Positions 1 through 12,600 of a stretch of DNA of 64,000 nt are shown here, in pieces (positions within the stretch are counted from its first letter, which is position 1; each line of letters opens with the position of its first letter). This stretch comes from Artemia franciscana (Eukaryota > Arthropoda > Branchiopoda > Anostraca > Artemiidae). The notes beneath the pieces were generated by a model. The model saw only the letters and a program-made list of their open reading frames with translations. It ran no database searches and was not told the DNA's origin. Both the position numbers and the translations under genes were made by a program. The DNA lies in NCBI RefSeq assembly GCF_032884065.1, contig NC_088873.1, positions 23,983,558 through 24,047,557 on the forward strand, written 5' to 3'.

Positions 1-660
1 ACGCTTTGAGTGGAGAGATTGGGATGAAACTTGATGGGAAGAATAAGGACAAGTTATTGATTCGTGGTATAGTTGGAATGGATATGTTCTCTTTGGAGGA
101 GCTAGGGGGTGTTGATTTGGAAAAATCAGAAAAATTAAGGTATTTTTCACTTAAGAACGGGTGATCGGATCTTAATGAAATTTGATATTTAGAAGGAGCT
201 CATGTCTCAGAGCTCTTATTTTAAATCCCGACCAGATCTGGTGACATTTGGGGGAGTTGGAGGGGGAAACCGGAAATCTTGAAAAACGCAAAAATTGGGA
301 TGAACCTTAGTGGGTAGAATAAGCAAATGTCATAGATAAATGATTGACGTAACCGTACTGGATCCGCGCTCTTTGGGGGGAGTTAGGGGGTGGGTTTCAG
401 TGCTTTGGCGAGTTTGGTGCTTCTGGACGTGCTAGGACGATGAAAATTGGTAGGCGTGTCAGGGAGCTGTACAAATTGATTTGATAAAGTCGTTTTCCCC
501 GATTAAACCATCTGGGGGGCTGAAGGGAGAGGTAAAGTTAGAAAAAATGAGGTATTTATAACTTACGAGTGGGTGATCGGATCTTTAGCAATTTTGATAT
601 TTAGAAGGACCTCGTGACTCAGAGATCTTATTTTAAATCCTGACCGGCATTAAGCCTCTG
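1..660 (+). repeat. Interspersed repeat family shared with window right edge
   Basis: Non-coding, G-rich on the plus strand. An internal unit containing ggtgatcggatctt occurs near 161 and again near 573, about 412 bp apart. Phrases such as cgatgaaaattggtaggcg and the tract around ggggggctgaagggagagg are nearly reverse-complementary to 62560-64000, so both edges belong to one family in opposite orientations. No intact ORF or recognisable protein is seen. Confidence 0.75.
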
Positions 661-1504
661 ATTTTCCGTTTAAATCATTCTAATGATGCTTAGAATTTTG
701 CTGGAGCTCATACCATATGAGCTCTTGGCTGTTCCGGCCTCGTTACATGTGTCGTATGAGCTCTTAGCTCTTGTTTTTTATAGAAAGTTGAATCTGTATC
801 TTTTATTTCCTCCTCGTGTGATCATCAATCTTTTAATTAAAAAAAAAGAAACAAAAGATGATATCATCTCAGATCCAAAACTGATGAGTAGCTATTATCT
901 TTTAGCTTGTTTCGTACATAGTCATTTTACTATAGAGATAAGGTAATCTATAACACATTAGAATTTCTCTCTGATAGAAATAGTCGTAAGAATCCAGTTG
1001 CTCTCGTTGAAAATCAATTGGATTGTTTCAAAAGCTTAAGAAGTATTTGTTTTCATTTTATTTAATTTTTACCAAGGGAGGATTGTAAATATATTTGCCT
1101 GCGCTGTTTTTATTATATCCCTTTGGATTAGAAATGTGTCTCTGCATTCAGAGCCGTTTCTAGGATCGGGGATACCCGGCCAAAGTTAACTAAAGCACTC
1201 ATTCCCGACTCAAATATAAGCAAAGAAAGCCACATCAAAGTCAAAAATTGTATCAAAGTCGGCAACCCTCCCCCCACAGGTGTGGCACCCGGGGCAGCTG
1301 ACCCGGTTCTCCCACCTCCCTTTGAACGGCTCTGACCAACTTCCTGTCGTCTGGTTGACTCCAGATTTTGCAAATAAACACGTTTCTGGTGAATACAGTG
1401 TTGTAAAATGAAGGTCAACCAAATCTATTTGTAAAGACTTATCTAAAACCTGCCATCTTTAACGCACCCAGTTAAAAATTAAATCTGTGATTGATATTTT
1501 GTAT
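661..1504. other. No recognised feature
   Basis: AT-rich sequence with short, unconvincing ORFs (683-946 plus, 1128-1418 minus) that show no domain or conserved-looking pattern. Confidence 0.5.
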
Positions 1505-1700
1505 TATTTTAATGGTCAAACAGTTCGTTACCACGAACAAAAATTCTGTAATAAATATCAACAAGTTCATGGTAAAGAACTGTAAATAAGGAGCCCAGTA
1601 ACCGAAACTCTAAAAAATGGAATTTTGATACCAATAGGTACATCAAAAGTATCAAATTTTTATGGTGATTTCAAATATATAAGTTTCGTTTTACCCTTCA
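1505..1700 (-). repeat. Partial copy of repeat also at 22615-22765
   Basis: Reverse complement of the sequence at 22615-22765. It shares the block that reads ttggtatcaaaattcca on the minus strand and the cagttcgttaccacgaac dyad. No coding capacity. Confidence 0.6.
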
Positions 1701-1823
1701 AAAGTTACGAGCCTGAGAAAATAATAATAATAAGTTATTTGTGACCCACTTGAAGCAGCCGAGTATAAAAACAAACACACAGAAAAACAAACAAAAAAAA
1801 ACAACTTCTGATAACACGTTAAA

Positions 1824-2850
1824 TTACTGTAGAAAACATTTTAAAAGATCATGAAAAGCACTAATAGTAAAATGTATCGAGTCGGATAGTTTCTGGTGTA
1901 GCACTTTAAGTTTATTTAATAAATCTGGAGCCCCGAAATTTGTTACCATATCACTGTTCTTGTACCAGGGAGGAAGATATAACAAAAAACGGAGGAAACG
2001 AAAATAAGATGACTTGAGAGCCTTTAAATCTTTTCTTTTCAAAACAGGATACAATCCAGAAAGATATAAAACCGAGTGATCACAAAAGCAAGAATAAATT
2101 TGTGAAAGGGCTTTGCGGTTGTATTTCCCCCTATTCGCAACAATTTTAGAATAACCCACTTGAAGTTTAACCTTAGCATTAGAAACAATTTTATTACGAA
2201 ACGAGACTAAATTGTTAGTAAGGGTAATGCCCAACCACCTTAAAGAAGTCACGCACGGAATGCTAAATGCAGAACAAGTAAGTCTAGAAGATTGGTTAGG
2301 AGAAGGACCACAATGAAGGAATTCACATTTATCAGGGTTAAGTGTTATTCGAGAAAGCAGTAGAGATAAAACGAACAGAAGCCGAAAGCCCAGATTTAGT
2401 TCTACTAATGAGAAGAATATCGTCTGCATAAGCAAGATATGAGACATTTGAACTACCTAAAAAGTAAGTTGTTGGAAGACTATTTAGAATATCAGCAATA
2501 CAAAATTGATGGAGATAAAACTCACCCTTGTCTTACGGTGATCTTTAACATAGAAGGATCAGAAGGAGAAGATTTAACATGAAGGAAAGAATGACCATAC
2601 CAAAATTTTAATAAAGAAACAATAGAAACATTCACTCCACATTTAAGCAAAGAAAACAGGGCTTGGGAGTGAACTATAGAATCAAAAGCCTTAGATAGAT
2701 CTAAAGAACCAAAATAAAGATCATAGCCCTTCCCGGAAGCATCAGAAAGCAGAGTAGAAAGAACTTTATGGGCATGCTGACATCCTAAACCACACTGAAA
2801 ACCAAACTGGTTAACTCCAAAATTTATATTATCTGTTATAGAAGGGAGAA
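1824..2850 (-). pseudogene. Decayed non-LTR retrotransposon reverse transcriptase
   Basis: Read on the minus strand from about 2850 down, the sequence encodes a reverse transcriptase core: NQFGFQCGLG, then the motif A-like SLDLSKAFDS (about 2690), VRQG (about 2530) and the catalytic box YADDILLIS (about 2425), followed by the thumb and connection region down to 1824. The frame breaks at a tga after VRQG and again before 1824-2447. The endonuclease domain and ends are missing. The type (CR1/jockey/L1-like) cannot be settled by eye. It is a dead remnant of a LINE whose protein would have copied its own RNA at a nicked target. Confidence 0.85.
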
Positions 2851-3380
2851 GTAATACTTAAGGACTTTGCTTAAGGTACAAGAAACAGTGATAGGACGGC
2901 TATTAGTAACTGATAATAGCGACTAGATAATTAATGAAGTAATTTTAAAGACATAACGTATAAACGGATTGATTCCAGCATGCGACAGCTTTGAAATGCG
3001 TTCTATATGCTATATGTCCTGTTTGGACATATGACAAATTTTATTTGGTATAAGATATTTACTAGGAATACAATTTGAATTCACTCAATCACGACTACGA
3101 ACACTGTGGGGTATATCTGTTTCAAGATTCCTGCGGTCAAGTTACAGTGCCTAGAATGACTTCCAAATTCCTTGGGGAAGCTACATAGGTAATTCTTTTT
3201 TTTTTTTTTTTAGTAAGGTTTAAAGTTTTTCAGTTCAGGTGAGATCTTGTGATCTTCTAGATTCAAGTAGGAATCCGATATAACATTAGAGCTAAAACAA
3301 ATTACGTAAAGTTTCATTTGTGTTCATCACGTAATATATTTCGCATTTTTACTTTAGTTTTTACTTCATTAAAAAGTTTT
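2851..3380. other. Unassigned sequence between two reverse transcriptase pieces
   Basis: AT-rich, with a T tract near 3188-3210. No ORF or repeat match was recognised. It separates the reverse transcriptase remnant from the 87-bp duplicate at 3381-3467. Confidence 0.4.
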
Positions 3381-3467
3381 CATCACAAAAGTAAGAATAA
3401 ATTTGCGAAAGGACTTTGCGGTTGTATTTCCCCCTGTTCGCAACAATTTTAGAATAACCCACTTGAA
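3381..3467 (-). repeat. Short copy of LINE segment 2079-2164
   Basis: These 87 bp match 2079-2164 of the neighbouring reverse transcriptase remnant with only a few differences (aagtaagaataaatttgcga against aagcaagaataaatttgtga). The copy ends exactly where the next repeat family begins. Confidence 0.75.
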
Positions 3468-4165
3468 TCTGTAGAATTTTGTATGTTTTGGCAGAAGAAA
3501 GATCGCGGATGCGTGTTTATCTTTTTTTTTTTTAAGGGTGATCGTATCGACCCAGTGGTCTTCGAATACAAAGAGAGGGCTCATTTGAATGGAAATTAAA
3601 AGTTCTAGTGCCCTTTTTAAGTGACCGAAAATCGGAGGGCAACCAGGTCCCCTCCGACGCTCATTTTTTTCCAAACTCACCCGATCAAAATTTTGAGATA
3701 TCCATTTTGTTCAGCATAGTCACAAACTATCAAGCATAGTCAAAAACTATATAGTATCAAAATACTATATACATATAGTATTGGTTATTTAGTCTACAGA
3801 CGTATTTAGGTGGATTTTTTCTCGTGGGGGCAGGGGGAGGGGGTTACGTGGGAGGATTTTTCCATTGAGGTATTTTTCATGGAAGAAGAGAATTTTCCAT
3901 GAAGGGGTCGCCAGATATTATTTAAAAAACAATCAAAAATTCAATTCAAAAAACAATTTTTTTTAGACGAAAGTAAGGAGCAACATTAAAAATTAAAACC
4001 AACAGACATTATTACGTATATAAGAGGGGTTCGTCCTATCGTCAATGCCTCGCTCTTTACGCTAAAGTTTTTTTTTTAGTACTTTCAAAAGAGCTATTTT
4101 TTCTAACTAAACGGTCTTTGTAATTAAGGGGTCATAATTAAAGAATTGGAACAAATTTCGAAGTT
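3468..4165 (+). repeat. Composite mobile repeat, copy 1 (truncated)
   Basis: This region aligns block by block with the reverse complement of 22480-21480: gttttggcagaagaaag, ggtgatcgtatcgaccc, gaaattaaaagttctagtgc, ttttgttcagcatag, gaaagtaaggagcaacatta and cctcgctctttacgct occur in the same order. It keeps only the first arm of the inverted repeat seen at 21484-21788. No protein is encoded, so it looks like a non-autonomous element. Confidence 0.75.
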
Positions 4166-4680
4166 AAGCGTGTTTCAGCATTTTTCGCGTCGCTAGCCTT
4201 TACAACATTGTTGCACTGTCTCATATTTTGTAAGCCACGTCTTTCTGGATGATCCACTAAAACTAACAAGGCAAAAATCCGTTTTGGCTTTTTCGTTTTG
4301 CCAAATATTCGCTGCAAATACGAGCATTTCGGGAAATAACGTTGGATTTCAGGTTCAAGGCCGGTGATAATTCATTTACTCCCTTAGACAATCTACGATT
4401 GCTGTTTCTGATTCTCCAATTTAAAGAAAAGTGTTCAAACACGACAAAGTTTCAAAGATTCATTTCGCGGTGCTTATTTTACAGCTTCGATATGAAAGCC
4501 TGGACACTATTTTTTTGAACTAAACATTACTTTTTCCTTTACCCTGCAGTTTTAAATTAAGCTTTTTAAGGCTTTTAGTTAAATAAGTTACATTTTTATC
4601 TAGGTCCTGTCATTAAAGCATCTCATAAACTCATGTTTTCTTTTCTTTTCTAAGAACTGAATGATTTCGTTTTTTAATTC
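4166..4680. other. No recognised feature
   Basis: AT-rich sequence with no ORF of interest and no repeat match noticed. Confidence 0.4.
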
Positions 4681-4682
4681 CA

Positions 4683-4998
4683 AGAACCACCCGACAAGAT
4701 TTTTTTCGATGAAAAGTGAACAGCAGTGTATAATTGGAGAATTTCGTGATCAGAGCTCATGCTGCTCTAAAATTCTTTGAGCATTGAGAGTACTAGATTC
4801 TATATAGCTAACAGCTGTCATACCAGAGTCAAATGCTTCTTGTAAAGTCTTTGGAAGAGACTTGACAACAATGGCAAACCAGTGAATGATGCAGGGAATT
4901 CGCTGTGCAAGCTCCTTACCTTCCGTAGGAAAGTCCGACTTCGATCCAAGCATGACTGGTACTCGATCATTTATACACTCTTTACCAGCGTTCGCCAA
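4683..4998 (-). pseudogene. Fragment of hAT-type (ZBED5/GTF2IRD2-like) transposase
   Basis: The 82-codon ORF 4998-4750 contains RVPVMLGSKSDF, IPCIIHWFA and SLPKTLQEAFDS. This follows the order known in hAT transposases and domesticated ZBED5-like proteins: a (T)DGAPAM(L)GxKSGF block, an IHC.IHR.AL block and an LPKTLQEV block. A second frame continues the match from about 4750 to 4683 with SDHEILQLYTAVHFSSKKIL, so there is a frameshift after QHEL. Both ends of the transposase are missing and no terminal inverted repeats or target duplication were found. It is a dead fragment. The family is assigned by remembered motif order only. Confidence 0.65.
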
Positions 4999-5067
4999 TC
5001 TTTAAAAGTTCATGGACCACTAAATATATCATCTTTTGTTTGGTAGACCACTAATATGGACTTGGAA

Positions 5068-6775
5068 AAAAGGTGCTGAATATACATCCATACATGATGC
5101 TTAGTAAGGTTTTTGCTAAGATATTATGTTGTAGGATAGATAATTGGATAGACCAAAATAGAATTTTATCAGATTCGCAGACAGGGCTAAGAAAAGACTA
5201 CAGTCCTATAGATCAGATTTTTATTTTATTAGGGATGATTAGGAAACAGGTTAGGAGAAAAGAGGGCAGGCTATTTGTTACATTTTTGTATTTAAAAGGG
5301 GCGTTTGATGGAGTGGATAGAAGTTAAATGATAGAGTCGTTGTTAGCACTAGGGCTACCAAGCGCGTTTGTTAAGATTATAGCATCTATGTATAATATAG
5401 TTAAAGTTGTAGTACAGGTAGGCAAGGATTTCTCTAGGGTTATTAGGAGTAGACTTGGTGTTAAGTAGGGATGTACAATTTCCCCATGCTATTTTCATTG
5501 TATATTAATGATTTTGAAGAATATTTGATAGGCAGAGACGCCCCAAAAATTAAGCTTTCAAGCGCAAGCGTTATGGCATTACTTTTTGCGGATGACATAG
5601 CATTAGTAGCGGAAAGTAAAGAACATTTGCAATAACTGCTAGATCTAGCATCTTCTTGTTTTGGGAATAAGAAACTAGTATTAAACATAAAGAAGTCGGT
5701 GGTATTGGTTTTTAAGAAAAGTGGAGAACACATAGATTCGCAGTATCAGTTTACGTATGAAGGTAGGACACTAGACTACGTAGATGAATTTCAGTACTTA
5801 GGTCGTACGCTTTCATCAGATGGGAAATGGAAGAAACATCTCAAGATAGTAGAAAGTGAGGGAAATAGACTACTAGGATTGTTAAGTAAAAGTAATATCA
5901 AGGAGATTAGGGATGTAGAACGGCTAAAGTATGTTTTTAATGCTAGGGTTAGATCGACTTTGCATTACGGGGCGGAGCTTTGGGGGTTTAATAAGGGGTT
6001 GAATTTAGAGAGAATGCAGTTGAGGTTTGTTAAGCCTATATTAGGCCTTGATAATAAGTTTAATGGGCTAGTACTAAGAGGGGATATAGGAATAAAGTGT
6101 ATGAGACAGAGTAGGTTAATTAGTATGGTTAAATATTTGGAAAGGGTGTCATTGATAGATGATAATAGGCTAGTTAAACAAGCATTTTTAATGATGCTTC
6201 AAGATAGGAGGAAGGATTCGTGGCCAAATCATGTAAAGAATATATTGGACCGTCCAGGGCTAGGTATTTGCTGGAATGAGGGAAATGGGATAGAAGAGAT
6301 GGTAGGGGCTGTATCTAGGTTAGTTACTACTAAGCTAGAATGTCAGGAAGTTCAGGTTTGGCAAGCTGAGAAGGCCACCTCGCCGTCCCTTTGGATATAT
6401 GCGGAGGTCAAGGAGAACTGAGGTGAAGAAATTTACCTAAAAATGGGATTGGCTACGGGTGATTTGAAATGGTTAATGTACGTAAGGGGAAATTTTATGC
6501 CTCTTGGAGAACGTAGGAAATATTTAGGGAGAAATAGATTGAGGCATGGTCCTCACAGTTGCCTTATGTGTGGAGAGATGGATGAGTCTTTGCAACATTT
6601 TTTAGGGGATTGTAGGGAGTTGAGGGAGTTGCGCTTGGAAATATTTGGTAGGGAGGTTGGGGGGAGAGATTGGATTTCGGAAATTTTGAGAAGTAGGTGT
6701 TACTTAACTATAAATAATATTGGAAAGTTCGTCCGGGTAGGTAGGAAGTATCGTGATGTTTTCTTAAATAATTAG
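5068..6775 (+). pseudogene. Decayed non-LTR retrotransposon, RT plus C-terminal CCHC
   Basis: The order is typical of a LINE ORF2 from mid-RT to the C-terminus: SKVFAKILCCRI (5100), a degraded fingers block, YLKGAFDGVDRS (motif A, about 5300), SRLGVK then GCTISP (motif B, about 5470), the catalytic FADDIALVAES (FADD at 5585-5596), a thumb/connection region with FQYLGRTLSSDGKWKKH (5790), and a terminal Cx2Cx8Hx4C zinc motif, CLMCGEMDESLQHFLGDC (6561-6614). Stops at about 5325, 5467, 5630 and 6419 and a frame change before 5480 kill the gene. The 5' part with the endonuclease is absent. Codon content is clearly coding-like from 5699 to 6775, so decay is moderate. Confidence 0.9.
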
Positions 6776-7084
6776 TTTAATGTCTTTTCAGTCTATGTTT
6801 GTTGTGTTTATTTGACATCATGATGTGGAGATTCAGTTTCGATAATTTTACTAAAAGACAAAGAGCTGTATATATTTCATGCCGAAAGCGGCACCGAGTT
6901 GTAATTACTGTCAGAGATGAAAAATGTTTGTTTTTTTTACATAAATATGTAGTTGAAAATTGAATTAAAATTTTTATAGCCTTCTCACTCAGTAATGGGT
7001 ATTCACTTTTGAAAGACAGCCAAAAATGAGCTCTTGATAAAGAGGAATTGAATTTTAATTTGAGAATGTCATCATAGGCAGCGC
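6776..7084. other. Spacer after LINE remnant
   Basis: No tail, terminal repeat or ORF was recognised. The minus-strand ORF at 6777-7307 runs through repeat DNA and is not supported. Confidence 0.4.
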
Positions 7085-8110
7085 AATAGCACTGCCTAAG
7101 TAAAAAGCGATGCATAAAAAGAGCTTCAATCACTCGATTGAAGATTGAAAGTTCTAGTGCCTTTTTTGATAGTTGATAGGGATTAAAGGGCAACCAGACC
7201 CCCCCCCGTACGCCCATCATTTCCCCAATCCCATCTAATAAAAATTTTAAGATAGCCATTTTGTTCAGCGTAGTTGAAAGTCTTTGAGAATGACAACCCC
7301 CCCCCAAAAGGCCATCAGGGCAAGGGTTGTAAGTTATGTCATGGGGGCATACAAGGTTTTTATGAAAAGGTTGGTCGTATAAACTTCAGAAGGAACTCAT
7401 TGAATTGGAAATAAGAAGCTCTAGTCCCCTTTCTTAGAGTCAAACTGATCGGAAGGTAACTCCCCCTCATGTTCTATTCCCCACAAATGTATCAAATATA
7501 AATATTTTTGTGGCTATTAAAAAAAAAGTCCAAAAATCACTAAAAAAGCCTTTGAGGTTGACAAAATCCTCCAGAGTCTAGGGGCAAAGGTTGTCAGATA
7601 TGCCCCAGGGGCATATAAAGTTTTAATCGAAAGGGTGGCTATGTGAACTTTAGAGGAGGCTCATTTGATTGGAAATTAAAAAGTTCTAGTTCCCTTTTGA
7701 GAGTCAAAAGTAATGGAGGACAACTAGTCCTTCTTCCTGACACACTCTTTTCCCCAAACGCATCTGATCGAAATTGTGAGACAGCTATTTTGTTCGCAAT
7801 AGTTTAAAGAGCATATAACAATAACTCAAGGGTGGGAACAACCCCCTAGAGCCCGGGGCCAAGGCTGTAAGTTATTCCCCGAGGTATAGAAAATTTTTAT
7901 GGTACAGATATGGACCTTCTTAAGAGTCAAAAGTGAATAGAGGGCAATCAGCCCCTCCCCCACAAGTTTGTCATTCCCTAAAACACATCTGATCAAAGTC
8001 TTAACAGGGCCGTTTTTTGAGCATTGTTGAAAGGTCCCGTAGTTATGTCTTTGGGAATATCAACCTCCCTGCAGTCCTCATGGCGAGGGCTGAAAGTTAG
8101 GCAATTCCTT
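7085..8110 (+). repeat. Degenerate tandem array, unit about 275 bp
   Basis: Equivalent phrases recur near 7288, 7563, 7838 and 8063 (variants of a gaggggcaaaggttgtaagtta-like block followed by ggaaattaaaaagttctagt and ttttgttcgcaatagttt). Spacings are about 275, 275 and 225 bp. The units are related to the internal part of the composite repeat at 3540-3740 and 22180-22440, so the array probably grew from such an element. No coding potential. Confidence 0.7.
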
Positions 8111-8339
8111 CTTTGTTTAAATGTAGTGTATGTTTTTGAGATAGGTATGTATGTTTGAACTTTAATTTTCAAAAAGACGAAGGGGATTTCAGTGAGCCTT
8201 TCAGCGAATGTTCAGGGGGTTGTGGAACTAAATCAAAACACGTTATAAGGGTGGAACAGTAGTATCATTAGAACAGTTAGATGTGTGAATTTGACACTAA
8301 TAGCGCTTGTTACGGGGCGGGAGGAGTGTTGAGCTAATC
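8111..8339. other. No recognised feature
   Basis: Short unassigned sequence between the tandem array and the trinucleotide-rich tract. Confidence 0.35.
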
Positions 8340-8540
8340 AAAAGAAAATATTTGCATCCTAATACTACTGCTTCTACTCATACTACTACCACTGGTATTA
8401 CTACTTCGGTTATTACTACTATTATTACTACTTCTACTACTGCTAATTCAACTAAAGCTAAGGCTACCGCTATTAATTTTACTGCTACTTCTACTATTAC
8501 TGCTGTTGCTAAAACTAAACGCATTAAGGCGAAAAAAAAT
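8340..8540 (+). repeat. Imperfect (ACT)n trinucleotide tract
   Basis: Interrupted tact/actact/tattac units such as ttattactactattattact. Both strands are open in several frames because the repeat lacks stops. The Thr-rich plus ORF and the Val-rich minus ORF across it are repeat artefacts. Confidence 0.7.
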
Positions 8541-8754
8541 GAGATATATTGAAACTGTATGGAACTAATATGAAACACACTATGCCCATACAGGTTGTCA
8601 ATAGGACAGATCAGAAATGCTTCAGGAACGGCTTATGACATTTTGTTTAAATTGTCAGCGTGTGTCGAAGGGGATATTGAAAAAAACCAAAGGTTCTGTG
8701 CGCACACTTCTACTATTGCTACTACGCAAGTTAAGAGCATTAAGTTGTTTCCAT

Positions 8755-8845
8755 CACTTTTGACTCTCAAAAGGGAACTAGAACGTTAAATTTCCAATTA
8801 AATGAGCCTCCTCTGAAGTATATACAACCATCCTTTCCATAAAAA
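8755..8845 (-). repeat. Isolated inverted piece of the 275-bp repeat unit
   Basis: The sequence cttttgactctcaaaaggga, followed by gagcctcctctgaag, is the reverse complement of the block at about 7640-7705. It is a separate insertion or rearranged fragment of the same family. Confidence 0.65.
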
Positions 8846-9407
8846 AAACTTGACCAGCTTTGACGCCAAATACAGATTAAGAATCTTTCTGTGATTTTAG
8901 TTCAAGCAATGTACAAAACCTCCAACTTTCTACAAAAAAAAAAAAAAAAATCCTGGATAGATTATAACAGTTACCAAATAGCATTTACATTGTATTTAAG
9001 ACTCTATTTGAATCTATGGGTCCGTCGGGTGAGCGAGGACATGTAGCCCCCTCACAGAAAGTAGGCCCCAGACGATGAAAGTAGGATACAAAGATGAACT
9101 GGCTAAATAACAGCCAGTGAAAAACAGTAGGAAAATGCAAATATACGGGTCGAGACCTCCGCTCAATCATCCTCGGTGCAGAAATAAGAAATATAGGTAA
9201 AATCCGCGGAATAATATGAAAAGAAAACCTTGAAAAATAAGACTAAACAAAAGGGATTTATAAAACAAATTTTTAGCTCGAAATTTTATCTTTCAAAAAG
9301 CTGATATGTTATTTTGAATAATTTAAGCATATGATGATCTTTATGAAGGGCGATATCTTTCATGCTTTGATATCTAGTACCATTTGAATATTTATAGAGA
9401 TCCAAAA
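8846..9407. other. Region upstream of the low-complexity gene
   Basis: AT-rich, with an A run near 8933-8950. An in-frame stop at 9375-9377 precedes the chosen ATG. No TATA box, initiator or 5' exon could be assigned, although promoter or 5' UTR sequence must lie here or further upstream. Confidence 0.4.
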
Positions 9408-9630
9408 ATGCCGAAAAAAGCTAAAAAGAAGAGTTCAGACAAGCAAAAATCCAAATCTAAAGAATCAAAAAGCCATGGCAACATACATGATGGGACACCT
9501 CATAAGAAGTCAAAGGAAAAGAAACCCGAGGGTAGAAAAAGGCAGTCTTCTACTAGTTCTAGTGGAAGTTCATCCTCAACCTCTTCGAGTTCAAGTTCGA
9601 GTTCATCCTCATCTTCAAGCTCAAGACCAG
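9408..9630 (+). CDS. Low-complexity gene, exon 1
   Basis: Encodes the Lys/Ser-rich start and the poly-serine run. It ends ccag|gtaagt, a near-consensus donor, in phase 1. The serine codons are mixed (tct, agt, tca, tcc, tcg, agc), so the tract is not a simple triplet microsatellite and was probably kept by selection on the protein. Confidence 0.75.
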
Positions 9631-12600
9631 GTAAGTTAATTAGTATTGACAATACAGGGCTCAGGTGAGTGCACATGTACACACAAAATATATTTCGGAA
9701 GGGGATACAAGCTTGAATAAAAGAGGCAAATTATATAGAATATACCTTATAATATAGGACAAATCTGAATGTTTTGTGAGGAAGATATACATTCCTCTTC
9801 AAAGGAATTTTTCAGATATACAGCTAGGCATAATGTTTATCATCTGTACCAAAGCGCATCTTGTAAGCAAATAGGAGGTGGTTGACTGGTTGTTGAGCAA
9901 AAAATGCCAATTGCTTGATCTTCATAGTGTACACATATAGTTTTCTTTTGTAACTTTTTTATAGTCTATGTTTTCTGTATAATCTGCATAGTTTTTCTTT
10001 ATAGAAACCTGGATATTAAGCAGTTCCAGGGATATACCGTATATCTCTAATGTTTTGAGCTGAAATTCTTGAGGTCATCAGCTTTATTTCACACTCTTAG
10101 CTAAAGGCATGCAAAAAAACAAAACAAAAAAAAAGAACATTTTCTGCGATAATAATAAGGTAGATCTAATCTTATTATACTGAAAGGACTGAAACATTCT
10201 TTTTACCAAAGAAGCAACTGTTGAGTTATGTAGACAGAAATTCATTTTTAGGTAAAGAAAACACAAAAAAAGGCAAATTATATGGAAAAAACAACTTAAT
10301 GACAAATCTCAATAATCTAGAGGAAAAGGGGATGGATCCAAGATTCCTTCACAGTGCGTATCTAAAACAGGTATAACAACATACTACACTAGCCCCTCCT
10401 ACCCCAAACAAGGTACATTACCCACTTACAAAAGGTCTGTATACTTAACACACATAAGAATTAGCCCATATCGGGGCTTAATTTATTCCAAATATAACTG
10501 TTGATATATAACTATAACTAAGAGTATCCTCTCAATTACTTAAAATTTACATATAAATTGCTTGTTTTTTGTGTTTTTACAAAATACCTCCTCCCCCTCA
10601 AAAAAGTGCCCCAATTTCCTGAAACAAATTCTCACGTATTGATTGACCGGAATTCAATGTAAATTTATCTTTTTGAGAACATGGTCCGTATTTAGAGAGG
10701 TAAAGCCAAAACAGGCATTCAAGATCCGATTTTCTATGAAGACTAAAGTAAAGAATAGCAAAATTTATGGCATTCGTAGTCCAAAGAGTAAACATTTGGA
10801 AAATTTTCTTTCTAATGAAAGGCTAAAAAATTTTGAAAGACTACATCTAGGAAATTATCATAGTAATAGCAAGACTTTTTAGTTATATTGTCAGAGAAAA
10901 GTTATAGCGTCAGTTCAAGCATATGAAAGAACCCCTTTACACAGTTTCCAAGGCCTTATCGGCAAAACACGAAGTCTTGCATTTTTTTTCCATAAGGCTA
11001 ATAACCATTTGAATGGTGCAATCTTGCCACGGCGAAGTAATATTTTCTGCGAGTTTGTGGCACTTCCCAAAAAGGGCGAAAAAACTATTGAGTGAGAATT
11101 CTATGATAGCCAATCGATTTTAAAGTCATCGAGAAACTGTATCTTGCGTTTACTACTTCCAAGTGCAAATAATGACACATGATGATGCATTTGGTCCTGT
11201 TGAAATATGTAGTTTGTACAAAATAAGCGGTTAACAGAAACGAATGTTCTAAAGCTGCATTGAATTAAGCTGATTTATTTGAGATTTGTATAATTACTTT
11301 ATAGCAACATACTATTGCGCATCAGCCTCTATGGGGAGACCCAGCGGACCGATATGTAGGTGGGAATGATGTGCCTGAAGCATAAAAATTGATGTTTCAT
11401 TCCCATCTTTTTTACATTGAGCCTTTAGATGAATGTGGAAGGATATTTGAAGGGGGGTGCGTAATCATGAGGGGTAAGAGGAAAGCTTCTCATGTTTAAG
11501 AAATAAAATTTCTGTTTAACCTGGAAAATTTACGTCCCTGCATTTATTGGCAAAAAAAGGAAGAAAGGAGAGGAGGGGGGGATGATGAGCACCCCCAGAA
11601 AATTTCTCCTGAGGGTAATAGTTACCAGGAACTTTTATAGACTAAGATCATAACGGAAATAATTATCATTTTTCTGTTACATATACTTTATACTCTCTTC
11701 TTGTTTCATTAGGGGTGTGCCCACACTGCCCAATCTTTAGGAGCATCTTGTGAAAAAAAAAGATTGGTTCACCAAATTCACCTTGATAACCGGAAAAATG
11801 ATAACCCTATTATTCCTTTTAAGTTCTTCAGAGCCCTACCCCTAGAAACATTTGAGGGGTTATCTTTTTCATGGATAATTATGAATTAATCTAACCTACC
11901 TTATGGATAATCTAACCAACCTTAGACTTTATATCAGTACTTCCCAACCGATATTAGGCCATGCCCCACCCGGGAATTTCTAAAATCTTGATGCCCCCTC
12001 GTGATATTTCATTATTTCTTTATTTAAAATTTTTCATGTATTCATCTGAAGGAAGCTTAAAAGACTATTAACTTGTTATCTCTTTTTGGGTCATCCTCCA
12101 TTCATATTCTATACTAATGAAAAATATTGTCTGAATACAACACCTTTTATACAATATATAAGATCATCGCAATTCTGTAGTGTGGCTCACTTGCAACTAA
12201 ACCCTCAATGAACTGAACCCTCGTGTATCTGACCCGAGGCTTAACTGAACCCCCGTGTAGCTGAACCCTCGTGCAACTGAACGCCCATACATCTCAACTT
12301 TTTCAAATGAACACTCGTAAAACTCAACCGCCGTTGTAAGCGGATCCTCCTTTAACTCATTAAACTATGCAGATAAGCCGGATTCAATTGAACCACAATG
12401 CAACTAAACCCTCACTCAACTCATTATCCGCACAACTCAAGATCATTCAGCTTAACTCTCATTCGATTCAACCTCCGTGTAACTCAAATATTGTGCAACT
12501 CGACCCTCCATTTGTTTCTACACCCATTCAAATCAGCTTCCGTGCAATTCAGCCCTCATTTAATTCATTCCTCATTCAATTTAATCCCCGTTTAACCTAA

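Noticed and set aside
1128-1418. 96-codon minus ORF
   Set aside because: Gly/Arg-rich text from a C-rich patch, no domain, overlapping another equally long ORF in a different frame.
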